In this document: piece by piece, positions 17,787 through 26,562 of the stretch | Layout of the letters: each line of letters opens with the position of its first letter | Position numbering within the stretch: position 1 is the stretch's first letter | DNA from: Candidatus Yanofskyibacteriota bacterium | Lineage (GTDB): Bacteria; Patescibacteriota; Minisyncoccia; 2-02-FULL-40-12; GWA2-44-9 | Reading direction: 5' to 3' | Assembly (NCBI GenBank): GCA_003151795.1 | Contig: PLYL01000016.1 | Location: 1-46,603, forward strand | Length of the DNA: 46,603 bases | Position numbers and translations under genes: made by a program | The notes under the pieces: model-generated | Seen by the model: the letters and a program-made list of their open reading frames with translations, nothing else | The model's database searches: none | What the model was told of the DNA's origin: nothing

Positions 17787-19664
17787 ATGAAACAAGTATT
17801 TATTTTAATAGGCACTGGCCTTCTTATGTTTTCTACATTATTTAGTTTTCAATCAAAAGCCGCTTCACCTCCAACAATACAAACCCCAAAAACCTGCGGC
17901 GAATATCTTGATTCCTATAGTGCAATGGAATCTTTGATACCAAATCTAACCAATCCTAATAACAACAAGGATTTGGGTAGCTTCCCTCAGCCACAAATTG
18001 TTAAAACTCAGGGCGATACATATTTTCCGGCAGATAAAATCCAGTCCATATGGGGAGAAAACATTACGGCAACCTCCTATTTTGATAAAGCTATAGATGC
18101 TCAAGTTAAAGCAGCAACACAACGGATAGCGGAGCAAGGTCAAAAATTGCAAAATCTTTTACCGCCTGAATTACGCTCCATGGTAACTCCTGCACCATTA
18201 TCGCCTACAGCCGACAATCATCTGGGAGAGGTCAACTGGGCGACGTGCACTATTCATTTTTCTTCACCCACTGATTTTATCTTTGCCGGCTACTCAGAAT
18301 TAAGTACCCAAGCTCCTAGTTACAATAAAGATGCCATCACTCAAGAAATTATTCAAAAATCTCCTGGGACTACCATTAACAATGTTGAAGCATCCAATAA
18401 AATAGGCGACAGCTATTATTATATAGATGCATCATTCTCGGCTGGTAAAACCAGCATCCATTATTTTGCCGTTTCCGCGACCAAAAGTAAATTTACTGGT
18501 TCAGTAATGTTTTATGACCAAGCCAAACGATCAAAAGCCGAAGATATTCTAAGATTAATTCTTGATGGGACAAATGGAAATAACTCAGCGACTCCAATGG
18601 CACCAACTCCGATTCAATCAACAATTCCGCAAGATCAAAAAGTGCCGATTATTGATTCCGTGAGCACCAGCCCCACCAATGCCGCGCTGTCAGCGGGCAA
18701 GGAATTTTTCCATGATCAAATCGGCATTGTTACGTTTGTTGACAACAATCTAGTCCTAGTCATTAAGGGCAAGAATCTTACCGGCGCATCCCTTAAAACT
18801 GATAACATCGGCCTTAATAGTAACTCGGGTATAGAATTCAAGGGCATTCAAGTCAGCGCCGATGGAACTATGGTAGCTGCCCAGACAACCATTAAACCAA
18901 CGGCCAAAGAAGGGGCTACCCAACTTACACTTACAAATTCTGCTGGTAAATCAACAACCACTAAAATTGAGATACTGATTACAGGTACGCAATACCTTCA
19001 ACGTAAATTTGCCGACAACAGTAATGTAAAATTTTTCGGCGATTGGCCGGACTACATGCCCTACCAAAGAGTGTTGGATCTGGAAAAATATGTGCAGATG
19101 GGGCTTCAGGCAATTAATAAAAATACCTATAACAAGCTAGGTATAATGACTCAAATCTACGAAATGAATTCCTGGAATAATTTTCAGATGGCAAAATATT
19201 GTCCGCTTTCATTCAAAGTTATTGGATGCGCAAGCCCGACTAGCCGTGTTATTTATGTCTCGGAATATACGCCTCCTCCGGGCAGTGATCAAACTGTGGA
19301 TGCCACTATTCTTCACGAATCCGCCCACAAACTCCATTTTTATTACGAAGGCAATTATGCTCCGGTGCCATCAACAACCAACGGTTTTGATGGAGAATGG
19401 AAAGCTGTATTGGGTAATTTGGGATCATGTAGTTATCTTCCGCTACTCAATGACAATAGTTGGTCTGATAAGAGTAGGAAACCGTCCCACTGCGGTTTTG
19501 AGTGGTCATATGGCGCATATCAGATACCATCAAAGTTTTATGAAGACGTAGCCACCTCAACCGAAACAGACAGACTAAATCCGGCAAAACTCAAGCAGAA
19601 TGAAGCATTAGGAGACCCTCGTTATGCTAAGAAAGTTAACCTTTTAGACAAATATGGATTTTAA
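17787..19664 (+). CDS. Secreted protein with IPT/TIG-like region and putative HExxH zinc metallopeptidase domain
   Basis: N-terminal signal; TILHESAHKLHFYYEG (HExxH); VSTSPTNAALSAGKE... Ig-like region. Confidence 0.7.
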   Translation: MKQVFILIGTGLLMFSTLFSFQSKAASPPTIQTPKTCGEYLDSYSAMESLIPNLTNPNNNKDLGSFPQPQIVKTQGDTYFPADKIQSIWGENITATSYFDKAIDAQVKAATQRIAEQGQKLQNLLPPELRSMVTPAPLSPTADNHLGEVNWATCTIHFSSPTDFIFAGYSELSTQAPSYNKDAITQEIIQKSPGTTINNVEASNKIGDSYYYIDASFSAGKTSIHYFAVSATKSKFTGSVMFYDQAKRSKAEDILRLILDGTNGNNSATPMAPTPIQSTIPQDQKVPIIDSVSTSPTNAALSAGKEFFHDQIGIVTFVDNNLVLVIKGKNLTGASLKTDNIGLNSNSGIEFKGIQVSADGTMVAAQTTIKPTAKEGATQLTLTNSAGKSTTTKIEILITGTQYLQRKFADNSNVKFFGDWPDYMPYQRVLDLEKYVQMGLQAINKNTYNKLGIMTQIYEMNSWNNFQMAKYCPLSFKVIGCASPTSRVIYVSEYTPPPGSDQTVDATILHESAHKLHFYYEGNYAPVPSTTNGFDGEWKAVLGNLGSCSYLPLLNDNSWSDKSRKPSHCGFEWSYGAYQIPSKFYEDVATSTETDRLNPAKLKQNEALGDPRYAKKVNLLDKYGF

Positions 19665-20313
19665 ACGTATCGCACAATTTATCGTCATCGCTTTGATCGT
19701 CTTTCCGATTTTTGCTTTTGCAAGTTCACAGGATTATTTATTGGTTACATTTGACTACAACTACACGACCCATGTTTTCAGTAATATCTCCGCCGATCAG
19801 CGGGTAATTGATCCTCTAAGTGTGGCTGGTCAGGATGTTGGGGACTACACCATGACTCTTGAGGACTCACAGGGAGTTTTAAGCCAAGCCAAGTTTTTCA
19901 TTCCTGATCCGACAACAGTAGCAACAGAAAGTTTGGGCAATGATACTGATGGTTATGGCTCACCGAAAAACTATTCCGCAACTGTTGAATTAGCTCTTAG
20001 TAGATCTGTCCAGGCGAGCGACGGAACTATAACCATAAGTCATAATGGCCAGGTCTTACTAAGCCAGAAGTTGTCAGACACCCCGATCGCTATTTTAAAA
20101 TCAAGTAGCAATAGCGTCATTATGCCAGCAACTGAGCCATCATTTCCGCCGTATCCGCCGATGCCCCAAAGTAATTCTTTCGTTCACACACTACTGCTAT
20201 GGTCTCCGCTCCCATTACTACTGATTATCTTGATTGCGACCTGGTGGTTTCTTAAAAAGAGATCAACTAATATAGACGCAGCACCTCCCGCAAATACACC
20301 GCCAATTGTTTGA
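19654..20313 (+). CDS. Hypothetical surface protein, signal peptide plus C-terminal TM anchor
   Basis: N-terminal hydrophobic segment, C-terminal LLLWSPLPLLLIILIATWWFLKKRS. Confidence 0.65.
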   Translation: MDFKRIAQFIVIALIVFPIFAFASSQDYLLVTFDYNYTTHVFSNISADQRVIDPLSVAGQDVGDYTMTLEDSQGVLSQAKFFIPDPTTVATESLGNDTDGYGSPKNYSATVELALSRSVQASDGTITISHNGQVLLSQKLSDTPIAILKSSSNSVIMPATEPSFPPYPPMPQSNSFVHTLLLWSPLPLLLIILIATWWFLKKRSTNIDAAPPANTPPIV

Positions 20314-20365
20314 TGTTGATAAACTTAATATCTTTAATTTTATTATTGGTTTAAAATAAGCGTAT

Positions 20366-21544
20366 ATGAAAACTACTCGCTTCATTATTGTTTTGGTTGT
20401 AGGAATCCTTGTGGCAGGAGCATCACTGGCGGCGACGGGAAGCTTTACTTTATTATCACCGGCAGGTGGAGAACAATGGGTCATCGGAACCACTCATACT
20501 ATTGATTTCCAAGAGAACCAAGGCAGTCTTATGCTTAATAGTACTGATACTATTGGAATATATCTTGAGGGAGTGCCAACTAAATGTGTTTCAGGTTTAC
20601 CATGCCCCATCAAGCTTGGATCAATATTGTATCATCCTCCCTTCACGTGGACAGTAGGGAAAGATGCCAATGGTCGTAATATTCCTGCTGGTCAATATGT
20701 CATTCGGATTGTATATCCTTCGGATGAAACTGATCCCTCGCAGGCAGGGGGAATATATGGAACCTCAACTGAATATAGCTCGATCCATGCCGAAGGCACG
20801 AGTAATACCTTCCAAATCGTTCCCGTCCCGACCGCTACACCAAGACCGACAGCGGTTCCGGGAGCAACCAAGACACCAACACCAATTCCGACAGCCACCA
20901 AAAAACCAGTCGTAACAACAATCGCCACCGCTTGCACCGATGGCGCGACGATAACAAGTTCTGATTTACCGGCAACCATATCGCTTGCTCCCGGAGCAAC
21001 TCAAGTATTCCATACAAATGTTACCAATAATGGAAACACGAATTGGTATGATGGTACTTATTATCAATTAATCAATAATGCCCCACAGAATCTTTTATCA
21101 CCACCTAATGGTCATTTACCCAATGCGGTCTCGGCAAATGGAACGGTAGCATGGAGCTTTGCGATTACCGCCCCACAGACTCCTGGTTCATATCCTATAA
21201 ATCTCCAGATGGTCCATACCAGTGGAGGACAGTACATTAAATCTACTGGAGCTAAGTGCGCCGCCCCTACAAGCGACACACCCTTTGGCCAGGTTCTAGC
21301 AACAACTATCCAAGTGATAGCACCGAGTTCTACACCAAGCCCGTCCACTACACCTATTCCACCAACGACTACATCTAACTGGTTTATGGATAACCTGATG
21401 CTTCTCGGAGTGGGAGCTGTTATACTCATTGCTCTTATTCTTGGGGCTTGGTGGCTTATAAAGCGCAATGCGGGTAGCTCGATGATGCCCCCTCCTTCGG
21501 CTTTACCGCCAACTCCACCCACAACTCCGCCAATCACTCCATAG
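20366..21544 (+). CDS. Surface protein, signal peptide, NBR1-Ig-like domain, P/T linkers, C-terminal TM anchor
   Basis: LAPGATQVFHTNVTNNGNTNWYDGTYYQLI...GVGAVILIALILGAWWLIKR. Confidence 0.7.
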   Translation: MKTTRFIIVLVVGILVAGASLAATGSFTLLSPAGGEQWVIGTTHTIDFQENQGSLMLNSTDTIGIYLEGVPTKCVSGLPCPIKLGSILYHPPFTWTVGKDANGRNIPAGQYVIRIVYPSDETDPSQAGGIYGTSTEYSSIHAEGTSNTFQIVPVPTATPRPTAVPGATKTPTPIPTATKKPVVTTIATACTDGATITSSDLPATISLAPGATQVFHTNVTNNGNTNWYDGTYYQLINNAPQNLLSPPNGHLPNAVSANGTVAWSFAITAPQTPGSYPINLQMVHTSGGQYIKSTGAKCAAPTSDTPFGQVLATTIQVIAPSSTPSPSTTPIPPTTTSNWFMDNLMLLGVGAVILIALILGAWWLIKRNAGSSMMPPPSALPPTPPTTPPITP

Positions 21545-21914
21545 TTTATACCTCTCAAATTCTAAAAATCTGACACCACGTCGCCCTTTTTATACTGTCC
21601 GATCCGTCAGATTCTGAATGAGAATGAGACAGTCCAAAATGCCCTTATGGTGTCTCATTTGTCTCATTCGTTAAAATATCCTAGGTATTTGATAGATTTA
21701 CAAAAGCCAAGTTTTGCAAATGAGACACAGTAAGGTTACAGTCCAATGTCCTATTTCTGTGTCACTTTTGTCACTTTTTAGAATATAGGTTGGTTAAAGG
21801 ATAGCTAAAATTTTGGCATTTTTTGGGTTTTTGATCTATAACCAGTGACACTCAAATATCACGTTTCTGTGTCACTTTTGTAACTGTCACTTTTTTGACC
21901 TAGACCCACATACC

Positions 21915-23462
21915 TCAAAATAGCCTCTGTTCACGCTCCCAAGAAACCCTTATACTGCCTTGTAAGTGGTGGTACTTAACCCGAGTGGCCCGCCAAATGG
22001 GAAAATGCAAGTTTGCAGAAGCCACCTCGCGGTGGCAAAGCCGCCGCTCGGCAAGGATTTGAAAGGGCTTTTTTGGCGAAAAGGAAAAGGATTTATCAAT
22101 CAAAATATGGTTCGAGCCGATTTGTTTTAGAAATGTTGTCATTTCTCCTTTATCCCCAGAGGAAAGCAGTTTCTCCGCTTGATTTAAGGATTTAACCCAG
22201 GCACGAGCCGGTTCGAGCCAAGACACGCCCTTGTCCTCAATTTCGTGGATTCTCTCTTTCATCCCGATTCTCTGGTCAATCATTTTTTGTTTTTGCGCGA
22301 GATATTCTTCTTCTGTAATTACCTCGTCAAGATAAGCAGAAAGCAATTTGTCTAACCTTGTTTCAATATCGGTTAAATCGTTTTTCATACCACCAACCAA
22401 AGCCAAACTATCCTCTTTTGCTTTCTGCTCGTCCTTGTCTAATTCACGTAAAACTTTCTCGGTGTCTTGGCTCGTCAAAGAAACTTTTTGAAGAAAACTT
22501 TTCACTTGTTCAGTAAGTATTTCCTCGCGGACATATTTTTGTGAACACATTTCGCGTTTCTTGGTGCAGCGATAATAGTTATGACCTTTTTGCACTTCGG
22601 CGGTAATCATACATTTACATTCTCCACAAGTTAGTAGTCCGCGAAATGGAAAAGTGTTTTCTGCTTTTCTCGTTTTGATATGTCCACGATCTTTCATCAC
22701 TTCCTGACATTTATCAAAAAGTTTCTTTGAGATTAACAGCTCGTGCGAACCTTGATACGTCTCGCCATTGAATTCGAAAATTCCATAGTAAAAAGTGCTT
22801 TTCAGTATTCGCTGGACACAGGAAACTGCCAGAACATTGCCTTTGTAGCTCCGCAGTCCGAGGTCTTTCCAAATCTTGGCTATCTGTTTCAGGGTATATT
22901 TACCAGTTGAGTAAATCTCAAAACCTTTTCGAACTAGCGGAGCTTTTTCAGTATCAACATCAACATCTCGTGTCTTGTGATTGTTTACATATCCAAGTGG
23001 GGCAAAGCTCGGCCAGATTCCTTTACGAAGTTTCGCCCTATGTCCACGCTTGATATTTTCACTCAAATTATCGACATAATATTTGCTTTGCCCAAAGGCA
23101 ATGTTCAACATGAACTTTCCTTGCGGCGTGTTTTCAAACCAGTGAGTTGGAAATTTAAGGTCTTTTATCTTTCCTGTGTCCAGCAGATAGATAATTTGTC
23201 CTCCATCTATGGAATTTCTGGCGAGACGATCTGGATTCCAAGAGAGTATTCCGTCTGCTTTTCCATTCTCTAAAAATGACAACATTTCGGCGAATTTCAT
23301 TCGACCAGGTTCTTTGGCAGTTTGGGCCTCGCACAGCGAGGCAACAATTTCAAGTTTTTCTTTGGCGGCAAATTCTCGCAATTCAGAAACCTGGGACTCA
23401 ATGCTTCTAACCTGTCGCTCCTCACTTTCTGTCGATTTCCTAGCATAAATTATGTATTTCAT
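21915..23462 (-). CDS. Large serine recombinase, second copy
   Basis: MKYIIYARKSTESEERQVRSIESQVSEL...LSWNPDRLARNSIDGGQIIYLLD...LTCGECKCMITAE; ORF open to 23603 but start placed at the conserved MKYIIYARKS. Confidence 0.92.
   Translation of the reverse strand: MKYIIYARKSTESEERQVRSIESQVSELREFAAKEKLEIVASLCEAQTAKEPGRMKFAEMLSFLENGKADGILSWNPDRLARNSIDGGQIIYLLDTGKIKDLKFPTHWFENTPQGKFMLNIAFGQSKYYVDNLSENIKRGHRAKLRKGIWPSFAPLGYVNNHKTRDVDVDTEKAPLVRKGFEIYSTGKYTLKQIAKIWKDLGLRSYKGNVLAVSCVQRILKSTFYYGIFEFNGETYQGSHELLISKKLFDKCQEVMKDRGHIKTRKAENTFPFRGLLTCGECKCMITAEVQKGHNYYRCTKKREMCSQKYVREEILTEQVKSFLQKVSLTSQDTEKVLRELDKDEQKAKEDSLALVGGMKNDLTDIETRLDKLLSAYLDEVITEEEYLAQKQKMIDQRIGMKERIHEIEDKGVSWLEPARAWVKSLNQAEKLLSSGDKGEMTTFLKQIGSNHILIDKSFSFSPKKPFQILAERRLCHREVASANLHFPIWRATRVKYHHLQGSIRVSWEREQRLF
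21927..21997. repeat. att-like direct repeat 1 (core cccaagaaacccttatactgccttgta)
   Basis: 27-bp identical core plus flanking matches with 26408-26478; overlaps the 3' end of the recombinase gene. Confidence 0.75.
21990..22100. repeat. 111-bp perfect inverted repeat, left arm (encodes C-terminus of recombinase 2)
   Basis: Reverse complement of 23508-23618. Confidence 0.85.
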
Positions 23463-23507
23463 AGTTTTGTAGTTAAAAAATTGATAAAAAAATTTCTTTT
23501 GCCCTTC

Positions 23508-23618
23508 ATTGATAAATCCTTTTCCTTTTCGCCAAAAAAGCCCTTTCAAATCCTTGCCGAGCGGCGGCTTTGCCACCGCGAGGTGGCTTCTGCAAACTTG
23601 CATTTTCCCATTTGGCGG
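23508..23618. repeat. 111-bp perfect inverted repeat, right arm (upstream of recombinase 2 start)
   Basis: Reverse complement of 21990-22100. Confidence 0.85.
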
Positions 23619-23718
23619 TGTATTCTTGAAATAGCTCGAACGGAATTCTGTCCTCGCCCGCCTGCGGCGGGCTCGGGTCGGGAGTGCATGAAATCTGGCC
23701 GGTTCCGAATCGAGAATT
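23613..23718. repeat. 106-bp inverted repeat, left arm
   Basis: Reverse complement of 24535-24640. Confidence 0.85.
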
Positions 23719-23823
23719 CCAAACTGCCAAAGAACCTGAAAACAAATCGGCTCGAACCATATTTTGTAAGGGCAAAAGAAATTTTTTCATAATCAATTTT
23801 TTATTAATTAATTTATAAAACGT

Positions 23824-24483
23824 ATGAACCAACAAAAAGGTTTTGCGAATATAATTTTGGTCGTAGTAATTGTCATACTCGTTGGTGCGGTTGGGTATTT
23901 TGCATTTGTTAAAAAGTCTGAACCTGTTGCTCAGCAACCAACGCCAACTCCTGGTCAAACAAAAACTCCTGTATCCCCGACACCTACTCCTACACCTATA
24001 ACTTCTACGACTCAAAATTATAAAGGTACTGGGTTTAGCGTGAGCTATCCAAAAAGTTGGGTTATTCAAAATCATGGCTGTTCTGATATGGGAGGAACTG
24101 ACTGTACTAATTTAGCTCCTACTGCCGCCATAGCTTATTACAAGCAGAAATACGGTGATGATTCCTTATCTCTAGCGGGATTTAGCGCACACAAGACAAA
24201 TCAAACTCCAAGAGAGTGGCTCGGCACGATTATTGGCGGTGGAACATTTGCAGAAGATAAACAGATTACAATCAACGGATATTCTGCCGCATTTGTAAAA
24301 TCTGTTGCGCCTAATGCGTACACCGACTATTACTATGCTGTCGCGAATAAAGGTACGGTGATTTATTTTGTCTTCAGAAGTTATAGCGAGAGTCATCCTT
24401 ACGGCCAGCCAGTCCAAATAGATGATTACTCACAATATCTATCCGATTTTCAGTCTATTGTGAACTCTATTAAATTCAATTAG
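23824..24483 (+). CDS. Secreted/membrane-anchored hypothetical protein with P/T linker and PsbP-like region
   Basis: N-terminal TM, PTPTPGQTKTPVSPTPTPTP, YKGTGFSVSYPKSWVIQNHG. Confidence 0.7.
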   Translation: MNQQKGFANIILVVVIVILVGAVGYFAFVKKSEPVAQQPTPTPGQTKTPVSPTPTPTPITSTTQNYKGTGFSVSYPKSWVIQNHGCSDMGGTDCTNLAPTAAIAYYKQKYGDDSLSLAGFSAHKTNQTPREWLGTIIGGGTFAEDKQITINGYSAAFVKSVAPNAYTDYYYAVANKGTVIYFVFRSYSESHPYGQPVQIDDYSQYLSDFQSIVNSIKFN

Positions 24484-24500
24484 TCCGATTAGGGATTAAA

Positions 24501-24540
24501 AGAATTTGCCGCCAAAGAAAAACTTGAAATTGTTAATTCT
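24501..24540 (+). pseudogene. Fragment of a serine recombinase gene (EFAAKEKLEIV)
   Basis: agaatttgccgccaaagaaaaacttgaaattgtt matches the EFAAKEKLEIV segment of recombinase 2. Confidence 0.6.
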
Positions 24541-24640
24541 CGATTCGGAACCGGCCAGATTTCATGCACTCCCGACCCGAGCCCGCCGCAGGCGGGCGAG
24601 GACAGAATTCCGTTCGAGCTATTTCAAGAATACACCGCCA
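24535..24640. repeat. 106-bp inverted repeat, right arm
   Basis: Reverse complement of 23613-23718. Confidence 0.85.
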
Positions 24641-24658
24641 GTAATAACATCTATAAAC

Positions 24659-25051
24659 ATGGGAGAGATTATCAAGGGAAAATTCGGCGGGAAGGATAAA
24701 GAGAAAGCTCCGAAAAAGGAGCCCGAGCATCAGTCACCCCGGGGTTCGGTTGACATCGATTCACTCCTTGGGAAGTTCGCCAAAGAAATGGTAAGCTCCG
24801 GAATTGAAGTATCCTTGGAAATAAAAATGATGGCCAAGGCTATGGAGATTGAGAGTTACCTAAAGAAACTCGATCTTCCTACAATATCAAATGAAGTTTC
24901 TGCCACAGCTGAACAGCACTGGAAAGGGTTTACCAATGGAGAAGACTTACTAGCCGCGGCTGAAGCTACGACAGAGACGGAATGGAAACATTCTCCAAGG
25001 ACATATTTGGAATTAGCGAAACGACTCAAAAACTTTAGGAGAGATGGCTGA
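24659..25051 (+). CDS. Hypothetical protein; 3' end overlaps tRNA-Ser
   Basis: MGEIIKGKFGGKDKEKAPKKEPEHQSPRG...; start placed at the internal ATG because upstream is repeat-derived. Confidence 0.5.
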   Translation: MGEIIKGKFGGKDKEKAPKKEPEHQSPRGSVDIDSLLGKFAKEMVSSGIEVSLEIKMMAKAMEIESYLKKLDLPTISNEVSATAEQHWKGFTNGEDLLAAAEATTETEWKHSPRTYLELAKRLKNFRRDG

Positions 25052-25124
25052 GTGGTTGAAAGCAGCGGTTTACTAAACCGCCAAGCTCGCAAGAGCTTCG
25101 TGGGTTCGAATCCCACTCTCTCCG
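25038..25124 (+). tRNA. tRNA-Ser with anticodon ACT
   Basis: ggagaga...tctctcc acceptor; gcggt ttACTaa accgc; class II variable arm. Confidence 0.85.
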
Positions 25125-25233
25125 TATTGACAACCTGTTATCGGCGTGTTACCATATACTCGCGGTAGTGGCGAGAATTGACTGCCGATAGTACTGGTTG
25201 AAACAGAAAGAGCGATGTATCGCTCTTTCTGTT
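25125..25233 (+). ncRNA. Candidate structured RNA downstream of tRNA-Ser, copy 2
   Basis: Paralogous to 14123-14231, with changes that keep the stems. Confidence 0.45.
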
Positions 25234-25276
25234 TTCTAGGCTCCGCTCTGTGTGGAAGTAATTCAGCTGGAGTTGC

Positions 25277-26305
25277 TTATTCTTTGGCAACTCTATTTAC
25301 CATAAATTGAACGGCTTCATTCATGTTTATAGGTTGAATTTTAATATTTGGATGTCTAATTTTAAAGACTCGGAATATCTCATCAGCAAAACCTTGACCT
25401 ATTGATGGAACCTTATCAAAATCAAGCGTAACTGAGCTAAATTTATCTAAACCAGATAATATTCTCCTCGCCTGAGAACGCGAAACATGAACACCCTCGC
25501 CAGAAGTGTACAATCTTACCTTTATTTCTGTTTTGCTAAATCCGAAATCTACATCAGTAAAGTGCTTAAAAACGGAGCTGAGATGTCTTGAAGAGTTCAC
25601 GTCGATAGTTAATTTAACTTTGGTACCACGTTTCAATGCGGGTGGCTTTTGGAAGAAAATTTCGTGAGTTTTATTGTTTACTACTAGTAAATATCCAAAA
25701 CTTTCTAGTGTAAAAACATCACCAACTTTTGAGGTAAAAAATATTCCTTCACCAGAATGAAATTTAGAGGCAGTGGTAGTTTTTCCTTTGAGCAAATCTT
25801 GCATCGCTTCAATTTCTGTTTTTAATTTCTTTTTTTTCATAACATTACGAAACACGCCTATGCCAAAATCATTAACAATGAAAATAAGTTTCCTATTTTG
25901 CATGGATATGTCCACTTCTACGTTTTGTGATTTTGAGTGTTCTATGGCATTATTCAACATCTCAGAAAAACCAAAGTTCAAAATCGCCTTCACATTTTCA
26001 GGAAGTTGTTTGAGTGGGGGATACTGATTTAATATTTGATCATAAACTTCATGTTCATGTAGGTTTTTATTTTTAAGCCGTTTAAATATTTGCGATGGGA
26101 AAAGACCGGCTTCCTTGTAAAGTTCCGGTAAAATGTAATACGCGCTATTAGTAGATCCGACCTTTAATAGTTTATTCTCGTGGATTAAAGCGCGAATCAA
26201 GAAAGAGGCATATTGTCTAGATACGCCAAACTTTGCCACTATGTCTTGGCTCTTGATTTTTTTCTTTATTTTCGCTAACTTTAAGATATCTTCTTTAGAG
26301 AGCAT
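25277..26305 (-). CDS. HTH + histidine-kinase-like ATPase + STAS-like (DUF4325) regulator
   Basis: VSRQYASFLIRAL HTH; FGFSEMLNNAIEHSKSQ (N box), FIVNDFGIGVF, HSGEGIFFTSKV; C-terminal VTLDFDKVPSIGQGFADEIFRVF. Confidence 0.82.
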   Translation of the reverse strand: MLSKEDILKLAKIKKKIKSQDIVAKFGVSRQYASFLIRALIHENKLLKVGSTNSAYYILPELYKEAGLFPSQIFKRLKNKNLHEHEVYDQILNQYPPLKQLPENVKAILNFGFSEMLNNAIEHSKSQNVEVDISMQNRKLIFIVNDFGIGVFRNVMKKKKLKTEIEAMQDLLKGKTTTASKFHSGEGIFFTSKVGDVFTLESFGYLLVVNNKTHEIFFQKPPALKRGTKVKLTIDVNSSRHLSSVFKHFTDVDFGFSKTEIKVRLYTSGEGVHVSRSQARRILSGLDKFSSVTLDFDKVPSIGQGFADEIFRVFKIRHPNIKIQPINMNEAVQFMVNRVAKE

Positions 26306-26407
26306 AGTCCTTTATATAAGCTACTTTATTGGTATATTAGTCTATAGTTTATTGATTGTCAAGTGACTTACCAACAATTGTAAAGTGATTGTAAAGCGAT
26401 TAATTTC

Positions 26408-26478
26408 CTGTTCAGACCCCCAAGAAACCCTTATACTGCCTTGTATTGGTGAGCACTTAACCCACTATCACCGCCAAA
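26408..26478. repeat. att-like direct repeat 2
   Basis: See 21927-21997. Confidence 0.75.
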
Positions 26479-26562
26479 ATTAAAACGACCCTGACCGCTT
26501 GTTTTAATCCCCACAACAGAACATACTCAATTAAGAATTGCGCTAATTAAAACCGTAAATAT

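Noticed and set aside
24856-25116. Minus-strand ORF MGFEPTKLLRAWRFSKPLL
   Set aside because: It is the antisense of tRNA-Ser and the upstream CDS
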